From NCBI GenBank assembly GCA_009928855.1, contig SABV01000010.1:1-34515 (forward strand): DNA of 34,515 nt, given 5' to 3'. This DNA comes from Erysipelotrichia bacterium. GTDB lineage: Bacteria > Muiribacteriota > Ozemobacteria > Ozemobacterales > Ozemobacteraceae. The notes under the pieces were generated by a model. It did no database searches, was not told the DNA's origin, and worked only from the letters and a program-made list of their open reading frames with translations. Both the position numbers and the translations under genes were made by a program. This document shows positions 1 through 9,391 of this stretch, in pieces. Each line of letters starts with the position of its first letter. The stretch's first letter is position 1.

Positions 1-453
1 CGGAATTCTGCCAAAGCCCTGATTATAGATAACGGCAAGGTCCTATGCACCAAAAACCATGATCTGCTCGGAGACTTTTATCTGCTCCCCGGTGGTGGTC
101 AGAATCACAGCGAAACATTGAAAGACGCGGTTGTAAGAGAATGTATCGAAGAAACGGGTGCCCTGATCGAAGTAGGCAACCTCTACTTTGTTCGTGAGTA
201 TATATCGGCAAACCACGAACTGGCAGAGTTTGACGACAGCATTCATCAGATAGAATTCATTTTTGCCTGCACCCTGTCAGAACCGTTACAAAGCAGAGCG
301 CCACATTCCATAGATGCAATGCAAACCGGCGTAGTCTGGATTCCGATATGCGAACTCGACAAATACCGCTTTTACCCCGCCTCTCTGATAGAGCGGATCA
401 GAAATTTCCCGCCAGCTGATTTTACGCATGTTTACCTCGGAGATACTCTTTGA
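1..453 (+). CDS. Nudix hydrolase, 5'-truncated by window edge
   Basis: The frame is open from base 1, so the start lies outside the window. The product is a Nudix-fold hydrolase, which cleaves nucleoside diphosphates linked to another moiety; the substrate cannot be told from this part. A complete Nudix box is visible at about residues 29-51 of the fragment: a glycine of GGG, then E five residues on, then RECIEETGA, matching Gx5Ex7REUxEExGU. The strand before it (KALIIDNGKVLC) is the usual first beta strand, so only a short N-terminal piece is missing. The gene converges on the minus-strand efflux operon with a 3-base gap and no hairpin between the two stop codons. It could be a dNTP or ADP-sugar pyrophosphatase; family is sure, specificity is not. 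Confidence 0.88.
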   Translation, partial: RNSAKALIIDNGKVLCTKNHDLLGDFYLLPGGGQNHSETLKDAVVRECIEETGALIEVGNLYFVREYISANHELAEFDDSIHQIEFIFACTLSEPLQSRAPHSIDAMQTGVVWIPICELDKYRFYPASLIERIRNFPPADFTHVYLGDTL

Positions 454-456
454 GGC

Positions 457-1674
457 TCATTCATACCTGAAAGCATCTATTGGATCAAGCTGTGATGCCT
501 TCCAGGCCGGGTAAAGACCAAAAAATATACCAACAGCCGCAGAAAACAGCACTGACACAGCAATTGAAGTGTTAGAAACAACAGGTGTGAATTCGACAAA
601 ATTGCCAATTATCTGCGAAAGAACCGCACCACCCAATATACCCACCAAACCGCCAACACAGCTCAAAACAACCGATTCAACAAGGAACTGAGTTAAAATA
701 TCTCGGGTTCGTGCCCCAATAGCCATTCTTATGCCTATTTCTCGAGTGCGCTCGGTAACCGAGACAAGCATGATGTTCATGATGCCAATGCCCCCTACCA
801 GTAGAGAAACAGAGGCAATACTGCCAAGCAGCAGACCAATAATCGTGAGCGTTGTGCCGGCCATTTCGGCAATATCATCCTGAGTTCTGATATCAAAATC
901 ATCATCGGCACCTTCCCTGATACGGTGGCGGCGCCGCAACAGCTGCGCAATTTCTTCTTTGGCAGATTCAATTGTCTCAGGCGTCGCAGCAGAGAGGTGA
1001 ACCATATTTACATGACTTATACCCAAAATACGGCGCTGCACAACAGAAAACGGCATCAGAATCAGATCATCCTGGTCACCGCCCATCGAAACTTCACCAC
1101 GATCTTTGAGAATACCAATCACCGTCATCGGCATCTTCTTGAATCTCACCGTCTGCCCAATCGGATTCATATTACCGAAAAGGTTTTCAACAACGGTTTT
1201 ACCAATAACACAGACCTTATGGCCGCCGCGAACTTCTGTGGGCGAGAAGTATCTTCCATCGCTGACCTCTCTTGAAGCAATATCCAGATAATGATCATTG
1301 ACGCCCATAACGCTGGTAGACCAGTTATTGTTGCCAAAAACAATCTGCCCCGAGCTTCTCACGATAGGGGTTACTTTGCCAACAGACGGGCAATCACGAG
1401 CAATTGCATCTGCGTCTTCTGCGGTAAGTGTGGTTCCTGCACCCGGAGGGCCACGAAACCCTCTCTTATGAGAAGCCCCGGACATAATCATAATCAGGTT
1501 CGTGCCCATTTTGGAAATGTTTTCCTGGACAGAGAAGTAGGCGCCCTGGCCAAGAGCCACCATTGCCACCACAGATGTGACACCAATGATGATGCCCAAA
1601 GCAGTCAGAAATGAACGCAGTTTGTTTCTGCCAAGGCTTATAAAAGCCAGCTTAATTATGCCTAAAAAACTCAT
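457..1674 (-). CDS. macB: MacB-like ABC transporter permease (FtsX family)
   Basis: Inner-membrane subunit of a MacAB-TolC-type efflux pump, 405 residues. The layout is that of the MacB membrane half: one transmembrane helix at about residues 20-43, a large periplasmic domain to about 275, then three helices near the C terminus (about 278-305, 325-352, 368-392) forming the FtsX domain, with the conserved segment SVTERTREIGIRMAIGAR between helices. In E. coli MacB the ATPase is fused in front; here it is the separate gene immediately upstream. The start ATG overlaps the ATPase stop as TAATG, and GGAGGAGG lies 7 bases upstream, so translation is probably coupled. Last gene of the operon. Family members export macrolides, peptides, lipoproteins or siderophores; the substrate is unknown. 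Confidence 0.9.
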   Translation of the reverse strand: MSFLGIIKLAFISLGRNKLRSFLTALGIIIGVTSVVAMVALGQGAYFSVQENISKMGTNLIMIMSGASHKRGFRGPPGAGTTLTAEDADAIARDCPSVGKVTPIVRSSGQIVFGNNNWSTSVMGVNDHYLDIASREVSDGRYFSPTEVRGGHKVCVIGKTVVENLFGNMNPIGQTVRFKKMPMTVIGILKDRGEVSMGGDQDDLILMPFSVVQRRILGISHVNMVHLSAATPETIESAKEEIAQLLRRRHRIREGADDDFDIRTQDDIAEMAGTTLTIIGLLLGSIASVSLLVGGIGIMNIMLVSVTERTREIGIRMAIGARTRDILTQFLVESVVLSCVGGLVGILGGAVLSQIIGNFVEFTPVVSNTSIAVSVLFSAAVGIFFGLYPAWKASQLDPIDAFRYE

Positions 1675-2435
1675 TACTGAGCCTCCTCCAGGTAACCCGG
1701 CCGTTTATGTTTTTTGATTTCTTCACTGGCTATCAAACGATCTGTTACCGGGTCATCTGAAATAATCATGCCATCTGAAAGCCTGACTACTCGTGAAGTA
1801 TAAAGAGCGATATCCGGCTCATGGGTTATAAGAACGATAGATATGCCGTGGGCGTTTAGACCCTGAAAAATACCCATTATTTCTACGCTTGAGTATGAAT
1901 CAAGATTGCCTGTGGGTTCATCGGCAAGAATTACAGCCGGTTTGTTCACCAAAGATCTCGCGATGGCAACACGCTGCTGCTGGCCGCCCGAGAGTTGATT
2001 CGGATGATGGTGTTCACGTCCTTTGAGTCCCACTGAAGCAAGGGCTTCCATGGCTCTTTCGTAACGTTCTTCTGGTGGGACACCGGCATAAATCATTGGT
2101 AATTCAACATTTTCAAGGGCGCTGGTACGCGACAAAAGGTTAAATCCCTGAAAAACGAAACCGATTTTTCTATTTCTGACCAGAGCCAGCTGATCTTTTG
2201 AAAATAAAGAAACATCGTCACCGTCAATAAGGTACTGGCCAGAAGTTGGTCGATCGAGACAACCGAGAATGTGCATAAGAGTTGACTTGCCAGAACCGGA
2301 AGGCCCCATGATGGCTGTAAACTCGCCTTTATAAAAACCAATATTGATACCACGCAATGCCCTGACCGAAATCCCATCCATAAAATAGGTTTTGGTTAAT
2401 TCGCGGACTTGCAGTAAAGCGGAGTCTTTGGTCAT
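1674..2435 (-). CDS. ABC transporter ATP-binding protein (MacB/LolD type)
   Basis: Cytoplasmic ATPase partner of the downstream permease, 253 residues from the chosen start. Walker A is GPSGSGKST at residues 44-52, the signature is LSGGQQQR at about 144-151, Walker B is [13 protein letters not shown] and the H-loop is LITHE. These are typical of the MacB/LolD/FtsE subgroup. The frame stays open upstream to 2507, but that would overlap the adaptor gene by about 70 bases; the ATG at 2435, one base after the adaptor stop, gives the normal N terminus for the family. No strong Shine-Dalgarno sequence precedes it, so translation probably depends on ribosomes finishing the adaptor gene. MacB is thus split into two genes, as in many bacteria outside Proteobacteria. 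Confidence 0.9.
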   Translation of the reverse strand: MTKDSALLQVRELTKTYFMDGISVRALRGINIGFYKGEFTAIMGPSGSGKSTLMHILGCLDRPTSGQYLIDGDDVSLFSKDQLALVRNRKIGFVFQGFNLLSRTSALENVELPMIYAGVPPEERYERAMEALASVGLKGREHHHPNQLSGGQQQRVAIARSLVNKPAVILADEPTGNLDSYSSVEIMGIFQGLNAHGISIVLITHEPDIALYTSRVVRLSDGMIISDDPVTDRLIASEEIKKHKRPGYLEEAQ

Positions 2436-2436
2436 A

Positions 2437-3834
2437 TCACAACCGCATTCTGACGCTACTGCGTCGTGAACTGCCATTTGCAGATGATCCGTTGGCGACC
2501 TCACCACGAATGCCGGTAATTACTTTGTCTCCCTCTTTCAGCTCACTTTCAATAATTTCTAGATAATCCTGGTTTGAAAACCCGATTCTGGCGGTTTTGA
2601 GTTCGGGACTGCCTGATTTACCCATAAGCCATACAGGCACTGTATCTGTGGCCTGTTTGCCACCATTTTTGCCCCGGCCGGATCGATTTACGGTCATTGT
2701 CTTCTTCATATCATCCGGAATTTTGAAATATAAAGCTTTTACAGGCAGGCGCAGCACATCATTGCGATCGCCGACAAGAATCTCGGCATTGGCTGTCATA
2801 CCAGGCTTAAGCAATAGATCTTCGTTTTCGACCTTAACCATGACTGAATAAGTAACAACATTAGAGCTTTCTTGTGGCTGCAAACGCACCTGATCGACAA
2901 CGCCCTTAAACGTGCGTTCCTTATACGCATCTACGGTAAAAGATACTTTCTGGCCCGCAGCTACAACACCTATATCTGTTTCATCGACAGCCGTATCTAT
3001 CTGCATTTTTTTGAGATCCTGGGCGATAACAAAAAGTTTCGGCGCCTGCAAACTGGCCGCCACAGTCTGCCCTTCATCGACTTCACGTGAGATGACAACT
3101 CCATCAATTGGTGAATAAATTTTGGTGCGATCAAGATTGATCTGCGCAACACTCAACTGCGCTTCCATCTGGCGAATCCTGGCCTGAGCACCTTTTCGAT
3201 CTGCCTCTTGCGCCTCAAACTGCGCCTTAATAGCCATAATTTTGGCTTTTGTCGCTTCACCTTGCGCCTTAACAGCCTCAAGAGAGGCGTGTTGAGAATC
3301 AAGTGCCGTCTGAGCCGAATCCCGTTCTGAAGCAGAAACCAGCTTTCTTTCAAACAGCTCTTTAATTCTTTTGTAATTACGCTCAGCGTCGGTTACAGCT
3401 ACTTCAGCCTTGCGAATATTCGCTTTGCTGACCTGAACATCCGCATTGGCCGTAAGCATGGAAGCTTCCAGATTTTTTATCTGTGCCAGAATACCAAGTT
3501 CACTCGACACGGCGTTTTCCAGATTGGCTTTGGCCTGCTGCAATTGTGCCTCAAAAGAAGATGCCTCTAACACCGCAATCAATTGCCCCGCCTTCACTTC
3601 ATCGTTAAAATCGGCATACAGCTTGAGAATATTGCCACTGACCTGCGAACCAACTTCTACTGTCGTCAAAGCTGCGAGAGAACCAGATGACGAGATAGTG
3701 TTTCTGATACTGCCACGAGTAACATCTTCGGTAGAAAAAGTTCTGGGTGAAGCCGCTCCACCCCAGAAATACCAGCCAGCAGCGGCAACAGCGACGACAA
3801 GCAGAATAATTGCCGCAATAATCAGTTTTTTCAT
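2437..3834 (-). CDS. macA: MacA-like periplasmic adaptor (HlyD/RND family)
   Basis: Membrane-fusion protein of 465 residues that bridges the inner-membrane ABC transporter and the TolC channel. Residues 1-28 form an N-terminal membrane anchor (LIIAAIILLVVAVAAAGWYF). A biotinyl-lipoyl half motif follows (VGSQVSGNILKLY at about 62-74), then a long alpha hairpin rich in Ala, Gln, Glu and Lys (about 95-235), the second lipoyl half (IYSPIDGVVISREVDEGQTV), beta-barrel and membrane-proximal domains. The C-terminal tail is Ser/Asn/Arg rich and probably disordered. The ATG overlaps the TolC stop as TAATG. MacA is the best match because an ABC ATPase and MacB-type permease follow directly; an RND partner is not present. 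Confidence 0.9.
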   Translation of the reverse strand: MKKLIIAAIILLVVAVAAAGWYFWGGAASPRTFSTEDVTRGSIRNTISSSGSLAALTTVEVGSQVSGNILKLYADFNDEVKAGQLIAVLEASSFEAQLQQAKANLENAVSSELGILAQIKNLEASMLTANADVQVSKANIRKAEVAVTDAERNYKRIKELFERKLVSASERDSAQTALDSQHASLEAVKAQGEATKAKIMAIKAQFEAQEADRKGAQARIRQMEAQLSVAQINLDRTKIYSPIDGVVISREVDEGQTVAASLQAPKLFVIAQDLKKMQIDTAVDETDIGVVAAGQKVSFTVDAYKERTFKGVVDQVRLQPQESSNVVTYSVMVKVENEDLLLKPGMTANAEILVGDRNDVLRLPVKALYFKIPDDMKKTMTVNRSGRGKNGGKQATDTVPVWLMGKSGSPELKTARIGFSNQDYLEIIESELKEGDKVITGIRGEVANGSSANGSSRRSSVRMRL

Positions 3835-5177
3835 TATTTTTCATCTCCCAATTCTTTTGCAACAGTCTCTGTTGCCTTAATGCGGTATTCTGGGGGCAGA
3901 CGCCCAAGAATTCTATCAAGTGCTGTCTGCGCAATCAGACTGTCAAAATAAGCTACGATGTTATTACCACGAGCTTTTGCCAATTCAACACGGGCATCGG
4001 CGATTTCAAGTGGCGAGCCAAGACCGGCATCGTAACGGCCTTCAGCCAAATTCATACTTTCGCTTGCCTGCTGAACCAGAATTCTGGTGGCATGAACACG
4101 CTCAAGGGCGTCAACAAAACCGGTCAATGAATTTTCAAGCTCTGCACTCACCGATAACTTGAGATTTTCAAGACTGGCTGAGATATTATCAAGACTGCTT
4201 TTGGCCGAGTCAATTTTGGCACGGGTTATTGAACCGTCTAAAACAGGCCATGACATACTTACACCCATTCCCCACTGGCGATCGAGTGGAGTCGTGGTGC
4301 CAGACCACTGATAATCGCCGGAAGCTGAGACAGTCGGCTTTTTACTTAAACAGGCTTCTTTAACTTTGTAGCCGGCAGCGTTGACCTGATATTGAGCCGT
4401 TTTGATCTCAGGTCGTCTTAAGGCTTCTGCAAGCAGCTGCTCCTTGCTTCCGGTTTCTATGGCCGGCAGAAGCATCTGATCGAAAGCTGATATATTTATG
4501 GCTGTATCAAGCCCGATCGTGCGGGCAAGATTTGCAAGAGTTACTTTTAGCTGGCTTCTGGCACTGATCAGATCTACTCTGGCATTTGCGACATCGACCT
4601 GGGCACGCGTAATGTCATAAGGAGCCCTGGTGCCAACTTCGACATATCCCTCAACTTTTTCGAGGTGACGCTCATAACCTTCAAGGGTTTCAAGGCGCAC
4701 CTGCAGCAAAGCTCTCGCCTGCTGAGCCTTAAAAAAGGCTGTTTTTATATCGGCGGCAATTTCAATCATAGTTGAATCAAAACGTGCGGCCATGGCAGCA
4801 AGAGATTCGCGTGCCGCCTTTTTCTGGGCGCTGGTCTGACCAGAGTCATAAAGCAATTTTGAAGCGGAAACAGAATCTGACATGCTGTCGGTGGTAGAGT
4901 CGGCAATAGCTCTGCCTGAAGCACTGTCTGTTTTGGAATGCCGCCAGCTGGAACGCAAATCGAGTCTTGGATCATACGCTGAATTTATCTGCATCAAGCG
5001 GGCTTTTTCGCCGGCCACGCTGCTCTCAGCCATTTTAAGAAGGGGGTGAACAGAAAGGCCATGCTCAATGCATTGTTCGAGGGTCCAGTGTTTTTCTTCC
5101 ACTGAAGTCTGCGCTGAAACAGCAGGTGAAATAAAAACGACTGCTGCTGCAATCAACCATTTTGATATTTTTTTCAT
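3834..5177 (-). CDS. tolC: TolC-family outer-membrane efflux channel
   Basis: Outer-membrane efflux protein (OEP family), 447 residues, first gene of the efflux operon. A cleavable signal peptide is clear (hydrophobic stretch LIAAAVVFISPAVSAQ ending in an Ala-x-Ala site near residue 22). The mature part starts with WTLEQCIEHGLSVHPLL, the usual first helix of OEP repeats, and shows two internally similar halves rich in long helices, with ITRAQVDVANARVDLISAR in the first half and IADARVELAKARGNNIVAY in the second, as expected for the trimeric alpha-barrel. Start ATG has GAGGTG 5-6 bases upstream. Having a dedicated TolC in the operon means the pump does not rely on a shared channel. Confidence 0.92.
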   Translation of the reverse strand: MKKISKWLIAAAVVFISPAVSAQTSVEEKHWTLEQCIEHGLSVHPLLKMAESSVAGEKARLMQINSAYDPRLDLRSSWRHSKTDSASGRAIADSTTDSMSDSVSASKLLYDSGQTSAQKKAARESLAAMAARFDSTMIEIAADIKTAFFKAQQARALLQVRLETLEGYERHLEKVEGYVEVGTRAPYDITRAQVDVANARVDLISARSQLKVTLANLARTIGLDTAINISAFDQMLLPAIETGSKEQLLAEALRRPEIKTAQYQVNAAGYKVKEACLSKKPTVSASGDYQWSGTTTPLDRQWGMGVSMSWPVLDGSITRAKIDSAKSSLDNISASLENLKLSVSAELENSLTGFVDALERVHATRILVQQASESMNLAEGRYDAGLGSPLEIADARVELAKARGNNIVAYFDSLIAQTALDRILGRLPPEYRIKATETVAKELGDEK

Positions 5178-5246
5178 TTTTTCACCTCTGTTTCAGATTA
5201 GCGTCATTCTTGCGTTGCTTGCAAGAGTGCAAATGCAAAGAAATGT

Positions 5247-5277
5247 AAATAAGGGCAGCCAGCGGCTGCCCTTATTT
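5247..5277 (-). terminator. Perfect hairpin, probable terminator of the beta-barrel gene
   Basis: A perfect 14-bp inverted repeat (arms 5247-5260 and 5264-5277) with a 3-base loop, GC-rich in the middle and AT-rich at both ends, lies 22 bases past the stop of the outer-membrane barrel gene. In the minus direction the stem ends in TTATTT, giving a short U-rich tail. It separates the barrel gene from the efflux operon, which therefore needs its own promoter in 5178-5246. Confidence 0.75.
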
Positions 5278-5299
5278 AAACTTTAACAAACGACCTGAA

Positions 5300-6130
5300 T
5301 TAGAATCTGGCAAACACACCGAGGGTCGGGCCGGTATACTTGATCTCAGCCTTGTCTCCTTCGCCTTCAAGGTCGTATTTTACGCCACGATAACCAACGT
5401 CGGCAAACCATTCTGTTTCGGTAGATTTCGGATTAAGCCTTAGAGCAGCGTTGATGCTGTAATCATTATGCAATGCGTCATAACCACCGGCATTAACCTT
5501 AATAACCTTGAAGTTACCTCTGAGCCAGACATTGTCAGAAATCTGGCCACCGGCGGCCAGACCAATATAAGGCAGGGGAAAAGACTCACTCCAGCTTTCT
5601 TCAATGCGTCCACCAAGGGCATCAGCGCCTGTAAGATTGATTTCAGAATTACTGAACTTTATTCCGAAGACGCCGTCAAGATAAAAAGCTTCGTGAGCGT
5701 CAACATCGATATATTTTGAAGTAATCAGATTATAAGACCAGGCCAAATCAAGCCAGCTATTCTGTAATCGCATGCTCGCATTGGCCTGATAGTTTTTATT
5801 ATCGAATTTTACCGCTTTGTTTATAGAACCAGTGTGATCATGCTTCAGATACGACAACTCAATGGCAGATTTTTCGCTGAGCACGTGCGAAAGTCTTAAG
5901 CCCAATCGATTTTCGGTTCCAAAAGCGACATCACTGTCAAGGTCGATATCAGTACCATTTTCAACATTAACAGTGCCGTCAAGATCAGATTTCCAACCGA
6001 AAAGCTCGATGCTGGTGACTTTGTTAAAACTTAACCTGCCATCAGCTCCCGGGTGGTATGAGCGATCCCAGGCAGAGGCACCCGCCGGAAGCAGCAGCGC
6101 TGTGATGAGAGCCAGAACCAGTTTTCTCAT
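5300..6130 (-). CDS. Outer-membrane beta-barrel protein, function unknown
   Basis: 276-residue secreted protein. Signal peptide MRKLVLALITALLLPAGASA, then alternating polar/hydrophobic strands throughout, an N-terminal strand with ELFGWKSDLDG, and a C-terminal strand ending in phenylalanine (LGVFARF), the usual BAM recognition pattern. This is what an outer-membrane barrel of 10-12 strands looks like; no known porin or adhesin motif was recognised. The frame extends two codons to a TTG at 6136, but the ATG at 6130 has GGAG six bases upstream and is preferred. It stands alone between its own terminator and the HD-GYP gene. A short AT-rich gap (6131-6248) upstream must hold its promoter. Confidence 0.78.
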   Translation of the reverse strand: MRKLVLALITALLLPAGASAWDRSYHPGADGRLSFNKVTSIELFGWKSDLDGTVNVENGTDIDLDSDVAFGTENRLGLRLSHVLSEKSAIELSYLKHDHTGSINKAVKFDNKNYQANASMRLQNSWLDLAWSYNLITSKYIDVDAHEAFYLDGVFGIKFSNSEINLTGADALGGRIEESWSESFPLPYIGLAAGGQISDNVWLRGNFKVIKVNAGGYDALHNDYSINAALRLNPKSTETEWFADVGYRGVKYDLEGEGDKAEIKYTGPTLGVFARF

Positions 6131-6248
6131 AAGCAACTCCTTTAAAAGAAAGATTGCTCAGGAGATTATTTAAAAGCCAGGCAATGTCAAATTCTATGGG
6201 TATTTTTTGAGAAAATTTTATCCGAAACCCTGCGAAAAGCGCTGAGGA

Positions 6249-9200
6249 TCAAAGTTGCAGCGGAAATTCGTCAGCAAAATTGTGATCAAGTATCTCGCCG
6301 CTGAACCATGGCGGACAGAATTTTGAACTACGCAATCTGACAAAAGCTTCAACAACCTGCGGATCAAACTGACTTCCGGCGCAGCGTACAACTTCTTCGG
6401 TGGCCTCATCAAAAGTAAGAGGTTTTCGATAAGGTCGGCATGATGTAATCGCGTCAAAAGAGTCTGCCACACATATAATTCTTGAGCCAAGCGGTATTTC
6501 TTCATTCGAAAGACTATCCGGGTAGCCTTTTCCGTCGTATCTTTCATGATGGTGCTTGATAATTTCGCAAACACTTTTAAGAAACTCAATTGAATTTAGA
6601 ATGCCGGCACCAATATGCGGGTGCGATTTGATGGTTTCAAACTCATCATCGGTTAATCGCCCCGGCTTGAGCAAAATCTGTTCTGAAATACCTATTTTGC
6701 CTACATCATGGAGCAATGAAGCGTGTCTTATCGTATCGACCTCACTTCTTGGCAAACCCATCTCAAGCGAGATACCAACACTCAGATCAGTAACTCGGCG
6801 TGAATGACCATGGGTATAGCTGTCTTTTGCATCGATCGCAGCCGCGAGTGATCGAATTGTTTCGAGGTATACATTCAGAAGGTTGTGATAAAGTCTGGCA
6901 TTTTCAATGGCAATTGAGGCCTGCGACGCCAGAGTCTCGAGTAAATCGAGGTTTTCGATAGCAAACGGCCCTTTTTTGCTCAGAACTCTTTCGCAATTTA
7001 TAACACCGACCAGATTATCCTTGTTAATAAGCGGAGCCGAAATCAGCGTCAGATCGGTTTTTCTGGCAATACCAGGCAGGTCTTTGTAATCAGGACTTTT
7101 GCCGGTATTATCAACTTTGATCGGTTTGCGCAGTTGGGCAGCCCGCCCCGCAACCCCTTCACCGAGCTTCAATCTTACCTCAGTCACGCCCATATCATCG
7201 AAACCTCTGTAAACTTCAACATAAAGCTCACCGGTGACGTCATCAAACAACATGAGTGTAGCACGGTCAGAATCAGTGATTCGCGTAGTCATGTCGATAA
7301 AATAATTCAAAACGGAGTCCAGATCGAGCGAAGAGTTGACAGCCTTGCCGAGTTCTTGAATAAGGCTCAGTTCAGCAACCTGCATGTCAGTTCGTTCGTG
7401 CAGGCTTGCGTTGGCGATTGCCTGCGAAATCTGACCCGAAATGCCCAGCAACAGATTGAGATCATCCTCAAAAAATGCGTCGCCACTGCGTTTGTTATTT
7501 ACGTTCAAGACCCCAAGAAGAGAGCTGTTATGCAAAATAGGCACAGACAGCACAGAACGGGTCTTGTAATCAAGTCTGCCCTGGTGATTGGCAAACCTCG
7601 CATCTTTTGACACATCTCTGAGAAGCACTGGCTGTAAGTTTTGCGCGACCCAGCCGGCAATGCCGTCACCAATCTTAACCTGGATCTGCCCAACCATATT
7701 GCTTGGCAGACCAATCGCCGCATCAAGAGATAAAGACTCTGTAAGCGGGTCATAGGCCATCAACGAACAGTTTTCGACCTCCATGACTTCCTGGACCTGT
7801 TGCAGAATCGTGTCGAACAATTTCGAAATATTGAGAGTCTTCGACACCGAAGAACCAACCTTGTAAAGAGTCGAAAGATAGTCAAGTTTGCGACGCGAAT
7901 CATTAAAAAGCCTTTCATTTTCGAAATGAGAGGTAATGATACGCCCGACAGTATTGAGAAGATGCTGATCAGACTCCGAAATAGTCTCAGATTCGTCGCG
8001 ATGATAAACCCCAAGAGCCCCGACAAGTCGGTCATCCGGGGTTAAAAGAGGCACAATCAGCAGAGATTTGGCAAACTGATCAAGAAAATTGTTGCGTGCA
8101 ATAGTATTGTCGCGGTGAACATCCTGAATAAGCAGCGCCTTGCGATGCACGCTAACCCAGCCATGGTAGCCCTTTCCCGGAGTTATCGTCAGCGTATCGA
8201 GCTCTTCTGGCAATCCTGATGAAGCACGCATGCAAAGTTCTTCTCGATCACTGTTATAAAGCATCAGCGAAGCAGCGTTACAATCGAGAGCGTCGCAAAG
8301 CTCTTTGAGAATCAAACAATAACCATCGCGATCTAGAGAACGCACCGAAAGGGCTTCTGAGATGGAGAAAAGCCGCGAAAGCTCTTTAAGCTTCTGATTA
8401 GAATTGGCCAGAAGTCGGGCATTTTCAAGAACTTTTGTCACCATTGAGGCAAGAGTGTTCAATGAAAGCACGTCATCTTTGGAAAAAGCGTTGATTTCTG
8501 ATGAATCTACCGATACGACACCGATAAGCTTCTCGCCAACGAGCAACGGAACAGCAAGTTCAGAGTATATAGATTCTGGAGTTTCTATATAACGCGGCTC
8601 AAGAAGCACGTTTGGCACGTTGAGAGTCTCTTTATTGCGGGCAACCCAGCCGGTAATACCCTGACCAAATGGCACTCTGATCTTTTTAACTTCCTGCGGG
8701 TATTTTCCGCGGGCAACGGCCACTTCGAGATAGCTCTTATTTTCTTTGCGCAGAAGCAAAGCACCACAGGTAGCTCCGGTAATTTCGATGGCAATATCCA
8801 TTAGAAACTCAAGAAGATTCTGGAACTCGAGCGTCGAATTCATGATATTCGAAGCTTCTTCGAGCACAGAAAGAATCTTTTCTTTGCGAGCCAGCGCCTC
8901 TTTTTCTGCAGCGATGTCTATCATCTGCATAAAAAAACTTTCGATAGATTCAACCGCAGCGTCAAGCTGTTCATCAGTCATAACAGGCAACTGAGCATCA
9001 CCGTGGTAATTTGCCACAGCCTGCAAAAAAGGGCCAAGAAGCACGGCGCCATAAAAATAGCCGCGGTAATTAAGCTTTATCAGCCTTACTAGAGAACCAT
9101 CCTGGCGCTCAATGATTTCGGATGCGGGATAATCAACAAATTCAGAAGCATCCGGCATACCATCGAAGAGCTCTTCGATTCTGCCTATAACCACTTCGCC

Positions 9201-9311
9201 GCGTTCATTTAACGGTACAACGTTCAGACCGGTGAGTCGACGAAACCGGCTAAGAAAACTTTTAAGGTTCTCGCGGTCACAAACTTCTTCCAGATAGATC
9301 TTCCTGACCAT
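6249..9311 (-). CDS. Multi-GAF sensor with HD-GYP phosphodiesterase output
   Basis: A 1020-residue cytoplasmic signalling protein. N-terminal ~100 residues (LKSFLSRFRRLTGLNVVPLN, then GYFYGAVLLGPF) resemble a PocR-type ligand-binding domain, a tentative match. Four GAF domains follow at about 155-300, 310-465, 480-640 and 655-800, each with the GxGxxGWVA or GEGVAGRAA segment. The C-terminal HD-GYP domain (about 815-1005) is complete: HGHSRRV, HDVGKIG, HPHIGAG, HHHERYDGKGYP and ADSFDAITSCRPYR, so it should hydrolyse c-di-GMP. No membrane segment. ATG at 9311 has only a weak Shine-Dalgarno sequence (AGGGAAA, about 12 bases upstream). A TATAAC at about 9330 could be its -10 box. Ligands of the GAF domains are unknown. 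Confidence 0.93.
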   Translation of the reverse strand: MVRKIYLEEVCDRENLKSFLSRFRRLTGLNVVPLNERGEVVIGRIEELFDGMPDASEFVDYPASEIIERQDGSLVRLIKLNYRGYFYGAVLLGPFLQAVANYHGDAQLPVMTDEQLDAAVESIESFFMQMIDIAAEKEALARKEKILSVLEEASNIMNSTLEFQNLLEFLMDIAIEITGATCGALLLRKENKSYLEVAVARGKYPQEVKKIRVPFGQGITGWVARNKETLNVPNVLLEPRYIETPESIYSELAVPLLVGEKLIGVVSVDSSEINAFSKDDVLSLNTLASMVTKVLENARLLANSNQKLKELSRLFSISEALSVRSLDRDGYCLILKELCDALDCNAASLMLYNSDREELCMRASSGLPEELDTLTITPGKGYHGWVSVHRKALLIQDVHRDNTIARNNFLDQFAKSLLIVPLLTPDDRLVGALGVYHRDESETISESDQHLLNTVGRIITSHFENERLFNDSRRKLDYLSTLYKVGSSVSKTLNISKLFDTILQQVQEVMEVENCSLMAYDPLTESLSLDAAIGLPSNMVGQIQVKIGDGIAGWVAQNLQPVLLRDVSKDARFANHQGRLDYKTRSVLSVPILHNSSLLGVLNVNNKRSGDAFFEDDLNLLLGISGQISQAIANASLHERTDMQVAELSLIQELGKAVNSSLDLDSVLNYFIDMTTRITDSDRATLMLFDDVTGELYVEVYRGFDDMGVTEVRLKLGEGVAGRAAQLRKPIKVDNTGKSPDYKDLPGIARKTDLTLISAPLINKDNLVGVINCERVLSKKGPFAIENLDLLETLASQASIAIENARLYHNLLNVYLETIRSLAAAIDAKDSYTHGHSRRVTDLSVGISLEMGLPRSEVDTIRHASLLHDVGKIGISEQILLKPGRLTDDEFETIKSHPHIGAGILNSIEFLKSVCEIIKHHHERYDGKGYPDSLSNEEIPLGSRIICVADSFDAITSCRPYRKPLTFDEATEEVVRCAGSQFDPQVVEAFVRLRSSKFCPPWFSGEILDHNFADEFPLQL

Positions 9312-9391
9312 TTTGCTATAAGTTTCCCTGTTATACTACATACTGTGGCTCTAAATAACGGTCACAGAAACACCTGCAGATCTCCAGCTTT

